From the NCBI GenBank assembly GCA_941918925.1, contig OW799236.1:89275716-89339715 (forward strand): DNA of 64,000 nt, read 5' to 3'. Under the pieces are notes generated by a model, which saw only the letters and a list, made by a program, of their open reading frames with translations, made no database searches and was not told the origin of the DNA. The position numbers and the translations under genes were made by a program. Shown piece after piece: positions 41,661 through 53,433 of this stretch; position 1 is the stretch's first letter; each line of letters begins with the position of its first letter. The DNA comes from Phyto melanocephala (taxonomy: Eukaryota; Arthropoda; Insecta; Diptera; Rhinophoridae).

Positions 41661-43176
41661 ATGTGTATGAGTATGAATATGAGTACAAGTAAAATTTTAG
41701 AAATAATTGAGAATTGCAGTGATGATGAGGATAATGAAATGAAGTTGCATAATTTAACCAATGTTGTGTGTTTACCTCCGCCTAACGTTGACGAAGTTTC
41801 AGATGAAGAGTTTCTTAATGATGAAGAAATTACAATCAATGAGGCAACTGACCAAAATCCACTGAATGAAGTCGCAGGTAGGCAATGATATGATGTAATA
41901 CGATTCATTTTTATTTTATTATAATATTTTTTTAAGAACTAAGCGTATGCATTTGGATATTGCTCCTGTACATTAACCATTGAATGATGTTGTGTCTAAA
42001 TTAGGTATTTTATAATAATATGTTGCCAATTTAACTTCTTATGACTATATTGCTTGCAAAAGGATATACACCATACCAGCTCTTCTCTCTCTTTTTTGAC
42101 GATGAAGTTACTCAACATTTAGTAACTGAGATAAACAAATATGCTTCACAACATAATAATAATGGAAATTTGGTTAATATAGCCACAATGCGCCGATTCT
42201 TTAGGATATTGCTATTTTCTGGCTACCTAAGGTGCAAAATTATTGGAGCAACGAACCGACTTATGGAATTGCTATCATAAAGCAAGCAATGTCACGTAAT
42301 AAGTTCCAAAAAATAAAATCAAACTTCCACATTTCAAATAACAATGAAATCAACAAAAATGACAAATTTGCAAAGGTAACACCACTGTTTAACCTTCTAA
42401 ATAGTCGATTTATGCAGTTTGGTGTTTTCGAATAAAATCTTTCGATTGATGAGCAAATGGTGCCATATTTCGGTCGTAATAGCTGCAAGATGTTTGTCAA
42501 GGGAAAATCAATTCGTTTTGGATACAAATATTGATGTTTGTGTTCATCGAAAGGGTATCTTTTTAAATTCCAACCATATGCTGGTGCATCAGACATGTAT
42601 AACAAGCAACTTGGCCTTGGTGCTAGCGTGGTTATGAGTCTATTGTCGGTTTGTGAGTATCCTAGACAACATACCGTTCATTTCGACAATTTTTTTACCG
42701 GATACCACTTGCTTTGTCTTCTAAAAGAAAAAAGTTTTTGTGCAACTGGAACAATCAGAGCAAACAGACTGGTAGGAGCAAGCCTAAAAACAAAATTACC
42801 ACGACATGATATGGACTACGCATTCGATCAGGAACATAAGATTGCATTGGTTCGATGGAGAGACAATGCGAAAGTCACTTTGGCTGCGAACTATGATCTG
42901 ATAGATCCTATTAGAAATGTAATGCGATATGATAGAAAGCAAAAAAACGGATCGCTGTACCTAAAGCCAACCTTATTGCTAATTATAACAAGTTTATGGG
43001 CGGAGTTGACTTGCATGATAATGCTGTCGCTAATTATGGGATTGGAATCGGAGGCAAAAAGTGGTGGTGGCCACTTTGGGTTATGTAAGAAACATACTGC
43101 CTATACTTGCACTAAGTGCAACGTAAACTTACATGTGGGTAATTGCTTCAAAGACTACCACAAAAATTTAAAATAA
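41661..43176 (+). pseudogene. piggyBac-like transposase, broken by frameshifts
   Basis: DDD transposase of the piggyBac family, which cuts and inserts at TTAA. ATG 41661 opens an acidic N-terminus (ENCSDDEDNEMK, DEVSDEEFLNDEE) that stops at 41888. The core continues in other frames: FFDDEVTQHLVTEINKYA, ATMRRFFRILLFSGY, YWSNEPTYGI, FNLLNSRFMQF, then the first catalytic box LSIDEQMVPYFGR, KMFVKGKSIRFGYK, the second box VHFDNFFTGYHLL, and the third box FMGGVDLHDN. It ends with a cysteine-rich C-terminus (CTKCNVNLHVGNCF) up to TAA 43174-43176. At least four frame breaks, for example after the LRCKI segment and at stops near 42433 and 42533. Both DDD neighbourhood and Cys-rich tail are recognisable. 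Confidence 0.88.
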
Positions 43177-43309
43177 TATTTTTTATACAATAAAAGAAAC
43201 TTAATAAAAATAATTTGGTTGGCGTTCCCGTTTACACTTTTGGAAAAAAAAATATTATTCTTTTCATTTATTAAGCTTACTTAATATTATATCAAACAAA
43301 AATTTTATT

Positions 43310-43345
43310 GCTCTAATTATCCCAGCGGTCGAGATCTCGACCAGC
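43310..43345. repeat. 36-bp subterminal inverted repeat, right
   Basis: GCTCTAATTATCCCAGCGGT CGAGATCTCGACCAGC, exact reverse complement of 41573-41608; lies 128 bp inside the right end. Confidence 0.85.
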
Positions 43346-43477
43346 AGTTTTCTTGGGTAATCACCGTCAGAAAAAAAAAAAAGAATCTAATAACAATTTC
43401 TGGCCCATATCTGACTATCCATGAAAATTTTATTAAGATATTTAAACATTTTTGTACTCTGGTACAAAATGGGTTAA

Positions 43478-45096
43478 GTTAAAATTCACTACAGGAAAAC
43501 TAACTTTTGTTTTTTTACGGACATCATACATACACACATACATACACCTATACATACACACATACATACATATGATAATGTACACTATATATGCAGACTT
43601 GTTTTATTGACTTTTCCCATGCCTGGAGTTTTTTAAAAAATTTTCCTTTTTATTATTTATTCTCCATTTCCAATGACAATAAATGTCGTCACATTTAAGT
43701 ATTGCTGTTGTCATACGGTCAATTTGACCCATGAAAGCAATAAAACAATAACAATACAAGATTGCAAAAACAAATAACAATCAGAGACATTGTGTGGTTT
43801 AAATGGTTCAAATAGTTTCAATACATCCACACAACGACAATACATACATACAAACATATAAAAATATGCATTTAAATATGAACTTCTATTTACACAATAT
43901 TTTTCTTAAAAAAATAAAAGCAATTTTTTCCAAATTGTATTTTAAACAGCTTTTAGTGTTACTTTTAAAAATTGGCAGTGAATCAAATTTTTTTTCCCTT
44001 GTATTTATGTTTTGTATATTTGGGCCCATATATGTTGATTTAAGGAACTATAGAAATAGTTTTAAATACATACATACATATGTATGAAAATGTATGCCAA
44101 GGGTTTTAAAAGAATGTTGTTTTTGTTTTTGTTTTTATTGAATCATAACTTACAATGGATAGGAATATGGAACAGCACTTTGGGCAAAAAGCATCTCACG
44201 GCTCTAATGGCTACTATGCACCGTTTGTTGAACCTTTTCATTTGCATTTTCTTATTGTATTATGCATAAAAGTGGTTTAATTAGCCAAATGCTTTTACAA
44301 ATTAAATAAAATAAACTTGATTAATTTTGCTAATATAAAACTTTGTTAGAAATAGCAAATGTTTCCTATATTTTGAAAACACATTTTCATTTATTTAACT
44401 ATTTTTATTGGCTTTGCAGTAGCTTGTCCTGTCATTCCATTTTTCCAAGACTTTGTTGACCGCTGCTATCCTTTATGGATAAAACGCATGACATCAACGG
44501 CATACCACAAAAAGGTGTCATATCGCAGCACCAAGGCGACCAATTGAGATCGACAAAACTTCTGTTAAAAATATTACCGATCGATTGTTTTATGAACTGC
44601 GTGACTTTTTACGCCATTCTGCCGAAATCGTAATATATTGTCGTTAATTGAATTGTTGTTTTCAGCAGCAGTTACGAAAAAAGTTCACATCAGACTGTTA
44701 ACAATGACTTACGGATTTTACGATTCCTAGGAATTAAACTTTTCAGAAAATATAGTTTTTCGGCCAAATTCAATGTCTGAGTAGAGCAACATGTTTATCA
44801 GGAAATTCCAAATTTTCTAGGTCAACTCTGACCGGACGTTTTTAAATTGAGATTCGCACTTTCGGCAATAGCACCTACATATATTTTCGTTCATATGCAC
44901 CGCACAACGACAAGAACCATGTTCATAATCTACCCATTATTATCAGCATTCGGAATGGATGCTTAAGTTTCACCAAAACTTCTTTTCATAAAACTATAAT
45001 AAATCTTAATTTTTTAATACAAAAAATAGGACATTTATTTCAGTAAAAGGTTTTAAGTGTAATGAAACAGGAAAAGCAAAATTGTATTTTAAATTA
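43478..45096. other. Intergenic, mostly unrecognised
   Basis: (CATA)n-like microsatellite at about 43525-43570. 44870-45096 may be the rest of a Gypsy LTR on the minus strand (it has an AATAAATGTCC poly(A)-like word), since the LTR start lies at 45577 beyond the inserted mariner. No gene. Confidence 0.3.
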
Positions 45097-45562
45097 AAAG
45101 GTCCGCCAAATAACTTCTTTTTTTTTTAAATGCTATAAAAAAGTGAAGCTTCGGCTGTGCGGCACGTAGCGCCATCTTATTGAAACCAAATGTTGCCAAT
45201 ATCCTCCTCTTCAATTTCTGTGAACAAAAATTCGTTCAACATGGCCCGATAACGATAGCCATTGACTATGGTCACTCCTTGCTTATTTTCGAAGAAAAAT
45301 AGCCCAATTATGTCTCTGGACCAAAATCCACACCAAACAGTGACTCGCCAAGATCAAAATGAGCTTCATCTAAAAAAAAGATTTTTTGGCAAAATCGGCC
45401 AAAGTAATGTCGCAATATTTCTCAGCATTGTTCAAGCGTATACACAACCATATTCGTTCAGCGGAAGGATAAAACTAATTATCTGTCAAATAAGACATGA
45501 GCTAAGTGTTACCATTCACGAAATAAGCACTAGTTGAAAAAAAAAGTTAGATAACGGACCCT
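45097..45562 (-). mobile_element. Internally deleted mariner derivative, same family as 19275-20213
   Basis: Terminal repeats AAAGGTCCGCCAAATAACTT and reverse-complemented AAGGGTCCGTTATCTAAC, flanked by TA (45095-45096; 45563-45564). On the minus strand it keeps the region around the first catalytic Asp (EAHFDLGES-like), RYRAMLNEFLFTEIEEEDIG and WFQ-stop-DGAT, but lost most of the N- and C-termini. The deletion is complementary to that of the 19275-20213 copy. Confidence 0.75.
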
Positions 45563-46240
45563 TAAGAAGTTACAACATTCCCCCAGACTTAATATGGACC
45601 AAACCTAGCTTGCTTCTTTTTAATTCGCTGTGAGCGACGTAAGTTATGAAATACTGTATGAAATACTTGTTGATTTGAAGAGGTGTTTGTGGTACCAAGA
45701 CGTGGGGAGGTCGGCACAGTAGAAACTCTGTATGGAACTGGTTCTTTTATTTCCGAACTCTGTTGATGATCTAAATTTATCGTTAAATTACTTGGTAATT
45801 CTAAATTAATATCAATACCTTTAATAATTTTAAATTAGGTATATTCGTAGACATGCGAATTTTTCTTATATTTCGATGTCTTTTTATATCACCCCCTTCA
45901 CTTTTTAAAATGTACATAATTTTTCCTTCCACATTTGTGATAATACCTTTTATTTATTTTTTCCTCCGAATAAAATTTCTAGCATAAACGAGGTCATTGA
46001 AATTCAATTTTGTTTGATTTTTAACTTTTTTACGCTTTAAAGGAAACAGAACTGATAAAATGGTTTCTGGGGTTGACGTCCATGAAATAGTTCTGCTGGG
46101 GATTTACCCGTTGAAGTGTTTTAGGTTGATCTATATGTTGATACAAATTTAAAAACTGCTCTGTGTTTTATTAACAATGCTAGTAATGTTTACCAAAGAT
46201 GTTCAACCGTTAAGCGACTCATTTTGATACACGAAGGTAT
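45563..46240 (-). pseudogene. Gypsy-like LTR retrotransposon: pol 3' end and LTR start
   Basis: Minus strand. The integrase C-terminal region reads TGKSPAELFHGRQPQKPF, then after a frame change NFNDLVYARNFIRRKK, stop, GIITNVEGKIMYILKSEGG and DIKRHRN, matching the Gypsy/Ty3 pattern (GDLVxARN ... KGIIxxxxGKxMYxVxxxxGxxxRRHxNQ). The typical last part FHNLRRSQRIKKKQARFGPY ends at TAA (complement 45589-45591). A purine tract GGGGGAA (45578-45584) follows, then TGTTGTAAC, the likely 3' LTR start at 45577. The mariner derivative interrupts the LTR 13-14 bp in. Frameshifts and stops show it is dead. Confidence 0.7.
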
Positions 46241-46499
46241 AATACTGTTTGCGTCAATATTTTGAAATAAAAAAAAAATTATTTTTAAATGGAAACACAC
46301 GTGTATTTGGATCAACATTTATTTGTCTTTATAGCTCCTTTAAAAGCGTTACGTGCATTTTTTTTTTCATTGGTGCAATTCAATAATTAGCTTAACTCTG
46401 CTATAAAAATAAGTTATGCACTGGTCTTTTAACATAGAAAAACAGCCAAGCAGCCTTTAGGTCGCCAATTGATGTCGCCTTCACATTACATATGGGACA
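46241..46499. other. Short unrecognised stretch
   Basis: No supported feature; may include decayed Gypsy pol upstream of the integrase part. Confidence 0.3.
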
Positions 46500-47690
46500 T
46501 CCTTGAATTGTATGGTGATGCAATCGAACATGATCCTTATATGGGTGAATGGATGCGGGACCAGTGATGGTGACTGCATAACTGGAGGTCTTGCTAAAAG
46601 GGAAACATTACTTAGTAAACGAAAAATCTATCACTACTGCAATACACCCCTCTCTGCTTCCAAACTTCGTATAGGTCAGTATCTCCATATATCTGCCCAG
46701 ACGAGATTTATAGATGATTCTGGGTGTAATATTGTAAGGATCACATGGTCTAGAATGGATTATCAGTGCAACAAGCTTCTTATGGGTTTAAGCGAAAACG
46801 GCTATAGGACATTGCGGCGCGATTACTAGTTACTGCGGTTTTGGCAATCATGCCAGGAGAATGGGACTTCTGTATTATGACCTCTGTTGAAGGTGTCTTA
46901 ACGAAGAGGAGGAGACTATATATATATATATATATCACTTCCTGTGTCATGCTAGGCGCACAATTGGGACGAACGATGAATTTTTCGTCACGAATATTCG
47001 GCATATGTATATTAGAATACATGTAATTGTGACGTCAGTCAAAATTCACCATACTCGGCGATCTCTGCAATAGATTTATTTATATTTCTTCCGGCGAACG
47101 ACGAATTAATTAGTACAAGATTACCATTTTTATTATGTTTGGTTTAACTTTTCAAACTTTTTAGATAATAAAGTTAGTTTTTACTTTAATAATTGTTTTA
47201 TTTTTTTTTTAAACATTTAAAATAAATCTAAAAAAGTTAACTACGAAAATCTATTTTCTTTTTTTGTGTTTTTGCAAATGTTTAATTTTATTGAATGATC
47301 TTTTTTTCATATGGTCACACTATTAGCTGTTATACAAAAACCAAATTGTTATTATTGTTTCCTTCACGTACTCACGACATTCTTTGCACACGTTTACTCA
47401 TACGTAACAAAGTTTTTACAGAAATTATATTTATTATTTTGTTGAGTTTTACAAAAATTTAAATTCTTCGATTATTTTTGTTCTTTCTTTGCACAAACAG
47501 TAAACAATTTTATTAACTATAAAAGATGTTACTTTTTCGTCGTTGAATTTACACAATCAATTTTTACCGACGAATTCGTCGTGTTGGGCGAAATTTGTCG
47601 TTCGTCCAAAATGTGCGCCGACTATCACTGTCCAGCGCTGAAGAACATCTAATAGACTATTTTCAGGGCCTGCGGTGATGGCAGCGCTAA
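46500..47690 (+). pseudogene. LINE RNase H/zinc-knuckle relic, interrupted by a MITE
   Basis: The plus strand, with frame changes, reads the end of an RNase H domain (GDCITGGLAKRETLL, where GNxxADELAKRGTLL is usual), then PLSASKLRIGQYLH, AQTRFIDDSGCN, MDYQCNKLLMGLSENGYRTL and HARRMGLLYYDLC-stop-RCLNEEE. Next is a (TA)n tract at 46917-46935 and HFLCH. At that point a 665-bp MITE (46955-47619) intervenes, after which CACTGTCCAGCGCTG continues as HCPALKNI. The H.LCHCPAL zinc knuckle of I/R1/LOA-like LINEs is thus split. Heavily decayed; the RNase H catalytic Asp is lost. Confidence 0.6.
46955..47619. mobile_element. MITE with GGCGCACAnTTnGGACGAACGA ends
   Basis: Left GGCGCACAATTGGGACGAAC GATGAATTT; right reverse-complemented GGCGCACATTTTGGACGAAC GACAAATTT: about 29 bp with few mismatches. 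665 bp, no coding. A further ACGACGAATT word occurs at 47100 and GACGAATTCGTCG near the right end. Sits inside the LINE relic. Confidence 0.65.
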
Positions 47691-47977
47691 GTCCTACTGA
47701 AATTTATGCTAAAAAAAGTCAGAATTGAAAGACTTACGCCATCTGAGTCAAGTTTCCCCGTAACGGTTGATGAACCCGATATCGACTTCTCTTCTTTTCT
47801 ATCTTAAACATTCTATTGCAGCGCGAATAACCTCTTTTTTCTCTTAATCTCTTACAGGTATCACAAAGGCATCAATATGATGGACCCAAGTGAGCTGCAC
47901 AACACCTGCATATTTTACGTGCCTATTACTCTTTGTTTAAAGTTGTTCGTTTTGTGATTATCATAGTAAAAACTTTT
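47633..47977. other. Tail of LINE relic and unrecognised DNA
   Basis: After about 47690 no recognisable coding or repeat structure. Confidence 0.3.
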
Positions 47978-49239
47978 TATACCCGCCACCAAAAAAATGG
48001 TGGAAGTATATTCATTTTGTCATTCCGTTTGTAACAAATCGAAATATCCATTTTAGACCCCATAAAGTATATATATTCTGAATCAGGGTTTGATTTGATG
48101 ACGATCTAGCTATGTCCGTCCGTCTGTCCGTCTATTGAAAGCACGATAGAGGTCGCACTGAAAAAGCTAGGGGGCTCAAATTTTGCCAGAATCTTTCTTA
48201 TAGACAAGGTTTGTTTGGTATTGAAAATTTGCTAAATCGGAATACTAGAAAGAGAGATATAGCTCTAAAACCAAGAGTAGGTCGAAAAACCCGTGTCCTT
48301 CGAACATCGAATAAAATTGAATTGTGTCCAAACGCATTAACGTAGACTCATAAAACTTCGAATATATATTTCTTGAGTAAAAACAATATTTTTCCCCAAA
48401 AACTATCTAAATCTATGCATTAGGAGAGGAGTTATCGATCAAAATGTACGAAAATTTATACCGCACAGTGTATTTTTCGGTATATTTAAAAACAAAAACG
48501 TCTTAAAAGCAACAAAATTGGATGTACGACTCTGAAATTTTACACACTTTGCTTTTTGGCGAAGGGCTTGTTTTTAGCGGAAAATCAATGTGCCACGCCC
48601 ACTTTTACGCCCACCTCCCATATAACGTTTTACCTAAAATTCATATAATTTCTCTATTAATAAAGATTTTGGAATATTAAAGGACTATATTGAAACACCT
48701 TAGCAAAAACAACTTTGACACGCCTACTATAACGCCCACTTTTCACGTTATCCACCGTTAATAAAATTTAAAAGCTCATAAAACCGCCAAAATTAAAGGT
48801 CTAATGATCAAATTTGCTACGTATATCCTTCTTATTAATGTAATTGTTGTGCCAAAAAGTTTTGGTGACACGCCCACTTTTGCGCCCACCTCCACCACAA
48901 AATGCATTTTGATTTGAACGCCCATTTTAATAAAAAACCTGAATAACTATAACGCGTTGCTTATTTGCGTATCTTTCCACGGATCAAATTGAGTAAGTTT
49001 GAGATTGAGAAATGTCAAATTAAATGCAGAAAACAAATTTATAGACTAGGTGTAGTTCACCTTCAACATGGGCCCTTAAAATTTTACCACCCACTACAAA
49101 GAAAGTGATAAATATTTTATTATAAAGAGATTATTCCATAGCGATTAACAAAATAATAAATATTGTGCTTTAAATGTTCACATAATTGGTGGTGGGTATA
49201 AAGGATTCGGCAAAGCCGAATATAGTGCTCTTACTTGTT
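47978..49239 (-). mobile_element. mini-me-like repeat, GGCGGGTATA subfamily, full length
   Basis: 1,262 bp. It starts TATACCCGCCACCAAAAAAA, then CCCCATAAAGTATATATATT, CTAGCTATGTCCGTCCGTCT GTCCGTC, AAAGCACGATAGAGGTCGCA, several CACGCCCACTTTTACGCCCA blocks and GCTCATAAAACCGCC. It ends GTGGTGGGTATAAAGGATTC GGC-AAA-GCCGAAT ATAGTGCTCTTACTTGTT. Read in reverse it has the same head hairpin as the CTTCAC subfamily, showing that both belong to one superfamily. The only full-length member of this subfamily here. Confidence 0.85.
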
Positions 49240-52200
49240 TTAATTTTAAATTGATTTATAGAAGTTAGTTCATAAAAATTAAGGATCTGTTACTTGCTTC
49301 TATAATTATAACTTTTCTATTTAACCTAAAATATATTATAGTACAGATCAGATTATAATTTGTTTATCTTTAACATATTATGGTCACTTACCATGCATTA
49401 CTTTGTGGTCGAATGGAAAAATATTATAATTGCGTCAGCCTATTCACTGGTATCGTAAATACATAATGATTATATTGATTTAAATTGTGAAAATTTGCTT
49501 TATTTTGTGATCACAAACACACAATTAAATAAGAGTATATTTTTTTTAGAATTATCACATTAATTTCTTTTAGAATCATTACAGTCAATTGTTAAATTAC
49601 ATGCGAAGGCTGCAAAGTAACACAATTCAAAAATAACAATTATTTCAAATAAAAAGTAGATTTAATGACAATTTTAGGAGACTTTAGTAGCAAGCCGACC
49701 TTTAAAATTTTATTTTATTTTGTCATTCTTGTTTACGCAAAACATTTTATTGTTATTTATTTTTATATAAAACACATAAAAAATAACAACATAAAAACAA
49801 TATTGTGCATAAAAGATTTAAACAAAAAAATGTTTTTATTTTTTCTCATCCACCTTTTGAACCAACATAAATAATAAAATTAAAGAAGAGCAACAATAAA
49901 ATACCGCTAAAGTAAGACCAAACACACCCACACCTTCACTATCACAAGTTTGATCAAAAAAAAAACACATAAAAGAAAATTCATACTCACACATGCTCGC
50001 ACTTAAATAGTATAAATACTCGTATAGAGATGAGCACGTTCACATGCGGTGGCATTAAAATAGCGATACAGTCAACCATTTAATGACATTAAATCAGATT
50101 ATTATAACGAAACGGATAAACATGATTGCGCACAAGTTAGTTGGGTTTTTAAGTTATTTCGTGACTTCTTTTAAGTTCACTCATGGTGTAATTACATACA
50201 TAAGGTGATAGCGTAAAGGAGAGAAATTTTTGTATCTCTTTTTTTTATATGAAGTTTGAAAATTCTTGGCACTGAAATCTCTTTTTTTTTATATAGAATT
50301 TGACAAACATTGGCTCACAAAAAAATAAGCTGAGCTGGCACCGCTACCTGTATAAGTATACCCTGAGTCCACTTGTATACTGAAATTTAAAGAATTTGCT
50401 TGATGAATATACTTAAATTGACAGAGTTCGATTGATGAAGAAAAATATTTGTCAATTCAATTTTTTTTATACAAGTCGCAACCATTCATACATACGTACC
50501 TTCAGACTATATTAAAGCTAAACTAATTTTGAAAGTTTGTATCTAAAGCGACAAAGGTAGTTTAATTTTTAAATTCTGCGCACTAAGTTGACTTCAAAAA
50601 AGGTTAAACGTTATTTTTAAAATGCTATAAAATTATTGAAAAACTTTTTTTCTAAAAATAAACTGTGAACAAAATTACTTATTGGGTAATAACAGTATCA
50701 TCACTTTCATCTTTATATGTATAATAGACTTATAACATACACATAGGCATAAAGGCAAATTGACAATTCACAGATAAAAAACAAACATGAAATGTAGGAT
50801 TTAAATATTTTATCACTACAGTGTTGCATCAATTGTCGTAAAGAACAACATACATAAACAGTGAGAAAGACACAGACACATATGTGTGTGTGGACGTTCC
50901 AGCAACAAATGCCTTCTATACAAATCGGAAAGATGAAAAGAAATATAAATAAGAGTCTTGTTTATTATTATATTCTGTTGTTGACACAACATATGTATGT
51001 ACATACATACAAAAATAAAATCCTTATACACACATACATATAAACATATTTAATACGTTTTGATTGCTGCTGTTAAGGAAATGTTTTTGTGTGATCTTAT
51101 GTTTTAAAAAAGAAAAAGTTTTATTGAATCAAAACTTGTGGCTTCCTTCGAATAAGCTCAAAGTTGAAAACCAGAAGCGATATAAATTCATTAAATTTGT
51201 TTTTATTTTTTATTAATTTTTCGAGGTTATAAGATAAATTAGCTGTCACGTGACAAAATGTAAAGTTTAGTAGAAATTACTTATCGTGTTATTAAAAAAA
51301 ATTATGCCAGTAGAATTGATAATTGACTAGAAATGCTATTTAACACAAAAGGACAACCGTCCGTTGGAAAACCGTCCAACTAAATTTTCATTGAAATTAG
51401 CAGAAAGTTCATTTAAAATCAAACGCCAACAAACGAACTTACATGAACGTAAAATGAACTTACATAACCAGTATTTTAGTCGACAATAACAAAATTCTAC
51501 AATGCAAAACCCTTTATTGTTGTTAACTCTAACATATAATGTAAATCAATTATATAATACTTTTAAAATAAATATTCATTTGTTTAAAATTGCGTGTGAA
51601 CTTGATTTTGTCAACATAATCTTACACAAATTCGCACAACAGAAACAGCTGACTAAAGGTTAAAGGTTGTTTTTTTTGCGTTTTGTATTATTGAAACTTA
51701 AATTTTTTATTGTTATTAAAAATAATATTTAATTAATAAAACAATAATAAATGAAGGCTTTATAATGCAAAGCCATTTATCGGTCCGACAAAATCATGCC
51801 TTTAACTAAGGGCAAGCTGTAATAATGGGCCTAAGTCCTTGTAAAAATTTAGGTAAAGCATCTTACTTTCTGACCAAATAAGAGAATTTTTCTTGACTAA
51901 AAAACCTTTAAGCCAGCTGTTGTCATTAATTGCAAATATGCAATTACGATTGAGTTCAAAAATAGTTTATAGCGACTACGGTTTAATTATCAGGAGCTCA
52001 ATTATCAAAGAAAAAAGTATTCATTTTACAGTATTACAGAAAGAGAATTGAGCCCTAGCACTCTTTATCGGTATGTTAATACTATTTGATTTGAATTTAC
52101 TATTTAGCGCATTACATTTTTAGCGCATTCGGCGAATACTTTAAAATTTTTTTTCGAGAGTATTAACCCAGCGGCCATATGTGTCTAATTTTAAATTAAT

Positions 52201-52999
52201 GATTATATGCGAAAATATTTTTTTTCCGGATTATATTTGCATACATTTGGCAATGTAGTCTAAAATATTATTCGATTAGCTGAGTAGGGTGACAAAGGGC
52301 ACAGTTTTAAGCTAGAATAAGATTTAATATTATAAGGACTCATAGAGTAATTATAATATTATAGAAATGAAAAAGAGTAATTAGTTTCTCTTTTTTTTGC
52401 TTAGGTTGAGTTTCGGGTGACTCTTACCTTTTGTAGGGTAACTTATAGGCGAATGAAGGCAAGTATTCCTTTTTGTTTCAACTTTATTAACATGAAAATT
52501 CAAGTCGCACAAGTGCTTGCTTAAAAGACTAAGTGTTTATTAAATTTTTGTTATAAAGCAGATTACAATTAACCTCGGTTTACAAAAAAAACTGGAAGTT
52601 CGAACAGGTTGACAATTCAGTTTGAAAAAGTACTAATTATTGTTCATCTTATGCTACAATGGTAAAAAATTCATTATATAAATATAAAAAAAATGTTGTT
52701 TGAACAATATTTATTTAACTTTTTTGCAGAAAAAATTATTTTTTTTTCAAATTTAATTTTTTTTTTTATTTTTTTTTCAAACAAATATTAACTGAAATAT
52801 ATTCCTTTTAATTTTTTAAGAAAAGGTTTTATTGTTTACTTTATATCGATGACCTAATATGAAAAGGGCTTATCTTGATGTTCTATTAATTAGCAGAAGC
52901 AAAAAACTAAACAATATTTAAAATAATGAAATAAGTTCTGACTTTTTTATGTGCCTATAAATCCATTCTATATGCTGGCATACTCAGACGTAATATTTA
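49240..52999. other. 3.8 kb without recognised genes
   Basis: AT-rich with scattered (TACA)n-like words (around 50995). Short open frames at 49665 and 50816-51043 lack any motif. This is the longest stretch with no identified transposon, so it may be old or unique host DNA. Confidence 0.35.
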
Positions 53000-53165
53000 A
53001 GTTAACACTTACGTTTGTGATCGATATGTGATATCCCCACTTCTTTTCAACATAGTACTTAATGGTGTGATGAAACTGGCAAGGATGGACAACCGAGAAA
53101 TTGTCTAGAGACTTTGCACAATCTTTCGGTCAACTCACTAAGATATGGAAATCTTTTTCAATACA
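53000..53165 (+). pseudogene. Possible reverse transcriptase scrap
   Basis: The reading CDRYVISPLLFNIVLNGVMK followed by LARMDNREIV resembles the RQGDxLSPLLFNxxLExV motif of non-LTR (RTE/R4-type) reverse transcriptases. It is then lost in stops and frame changes, with DMEIF where a YADDMDIF box could have been. Short and degenerate; could be chance. Confidence 0.3.
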
Positions 53166-53433
53166 ACGTCTCTTTCGAATTAACATTTTCAACATAATTA
53201 TCAAAACAATTTTGGTTTATTGCAAGTTTTCATAAATAAATGTTTCAGAAGAACTCATCGAATTTTCTGGCCACGAACCATTTCAAACAAGAGTCTGTGG
53301 GATGAATAACATTAAACGCAATTGTGTGTTGCAACACAAATAAAAAAGTCGAACTGGATAAGGCATATACACCGTTCTATATTGTCAGAAATGCTATCGA
53401 GTCGAATCCTCAAGGAATTCGCACTAAAGGCTG

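Larger units (their letters stand above)
41215..43473 (+). mobile_element. piggyBac-like DNA transposon, full length, TTAA-flanked
   Basis: Starts CCCATTTTGTACCAG and ends CTGGTACAAAATGGG, flanked on both sides by TTAA (41211-41214, 43474-43477), the diagnostic piggyBac target site. Length 2,259 bp. It also has 36-bp perfect subterminal inverted repeats (41573-41608 and 43310-43345). The transposase frame is broken, so this is a complete but inactive copy. Confidence 0.92.

Noticed and set aside
42261..42605. 114-codon minus-strand frame
   Set aside because: Antisense shadow of the piggyBac-like transposase.
44400..44720. Possible coding scrap (frames around VACPVIPFFQDFVDRC)
   Set aside because: No recognisable family motif and many stops.
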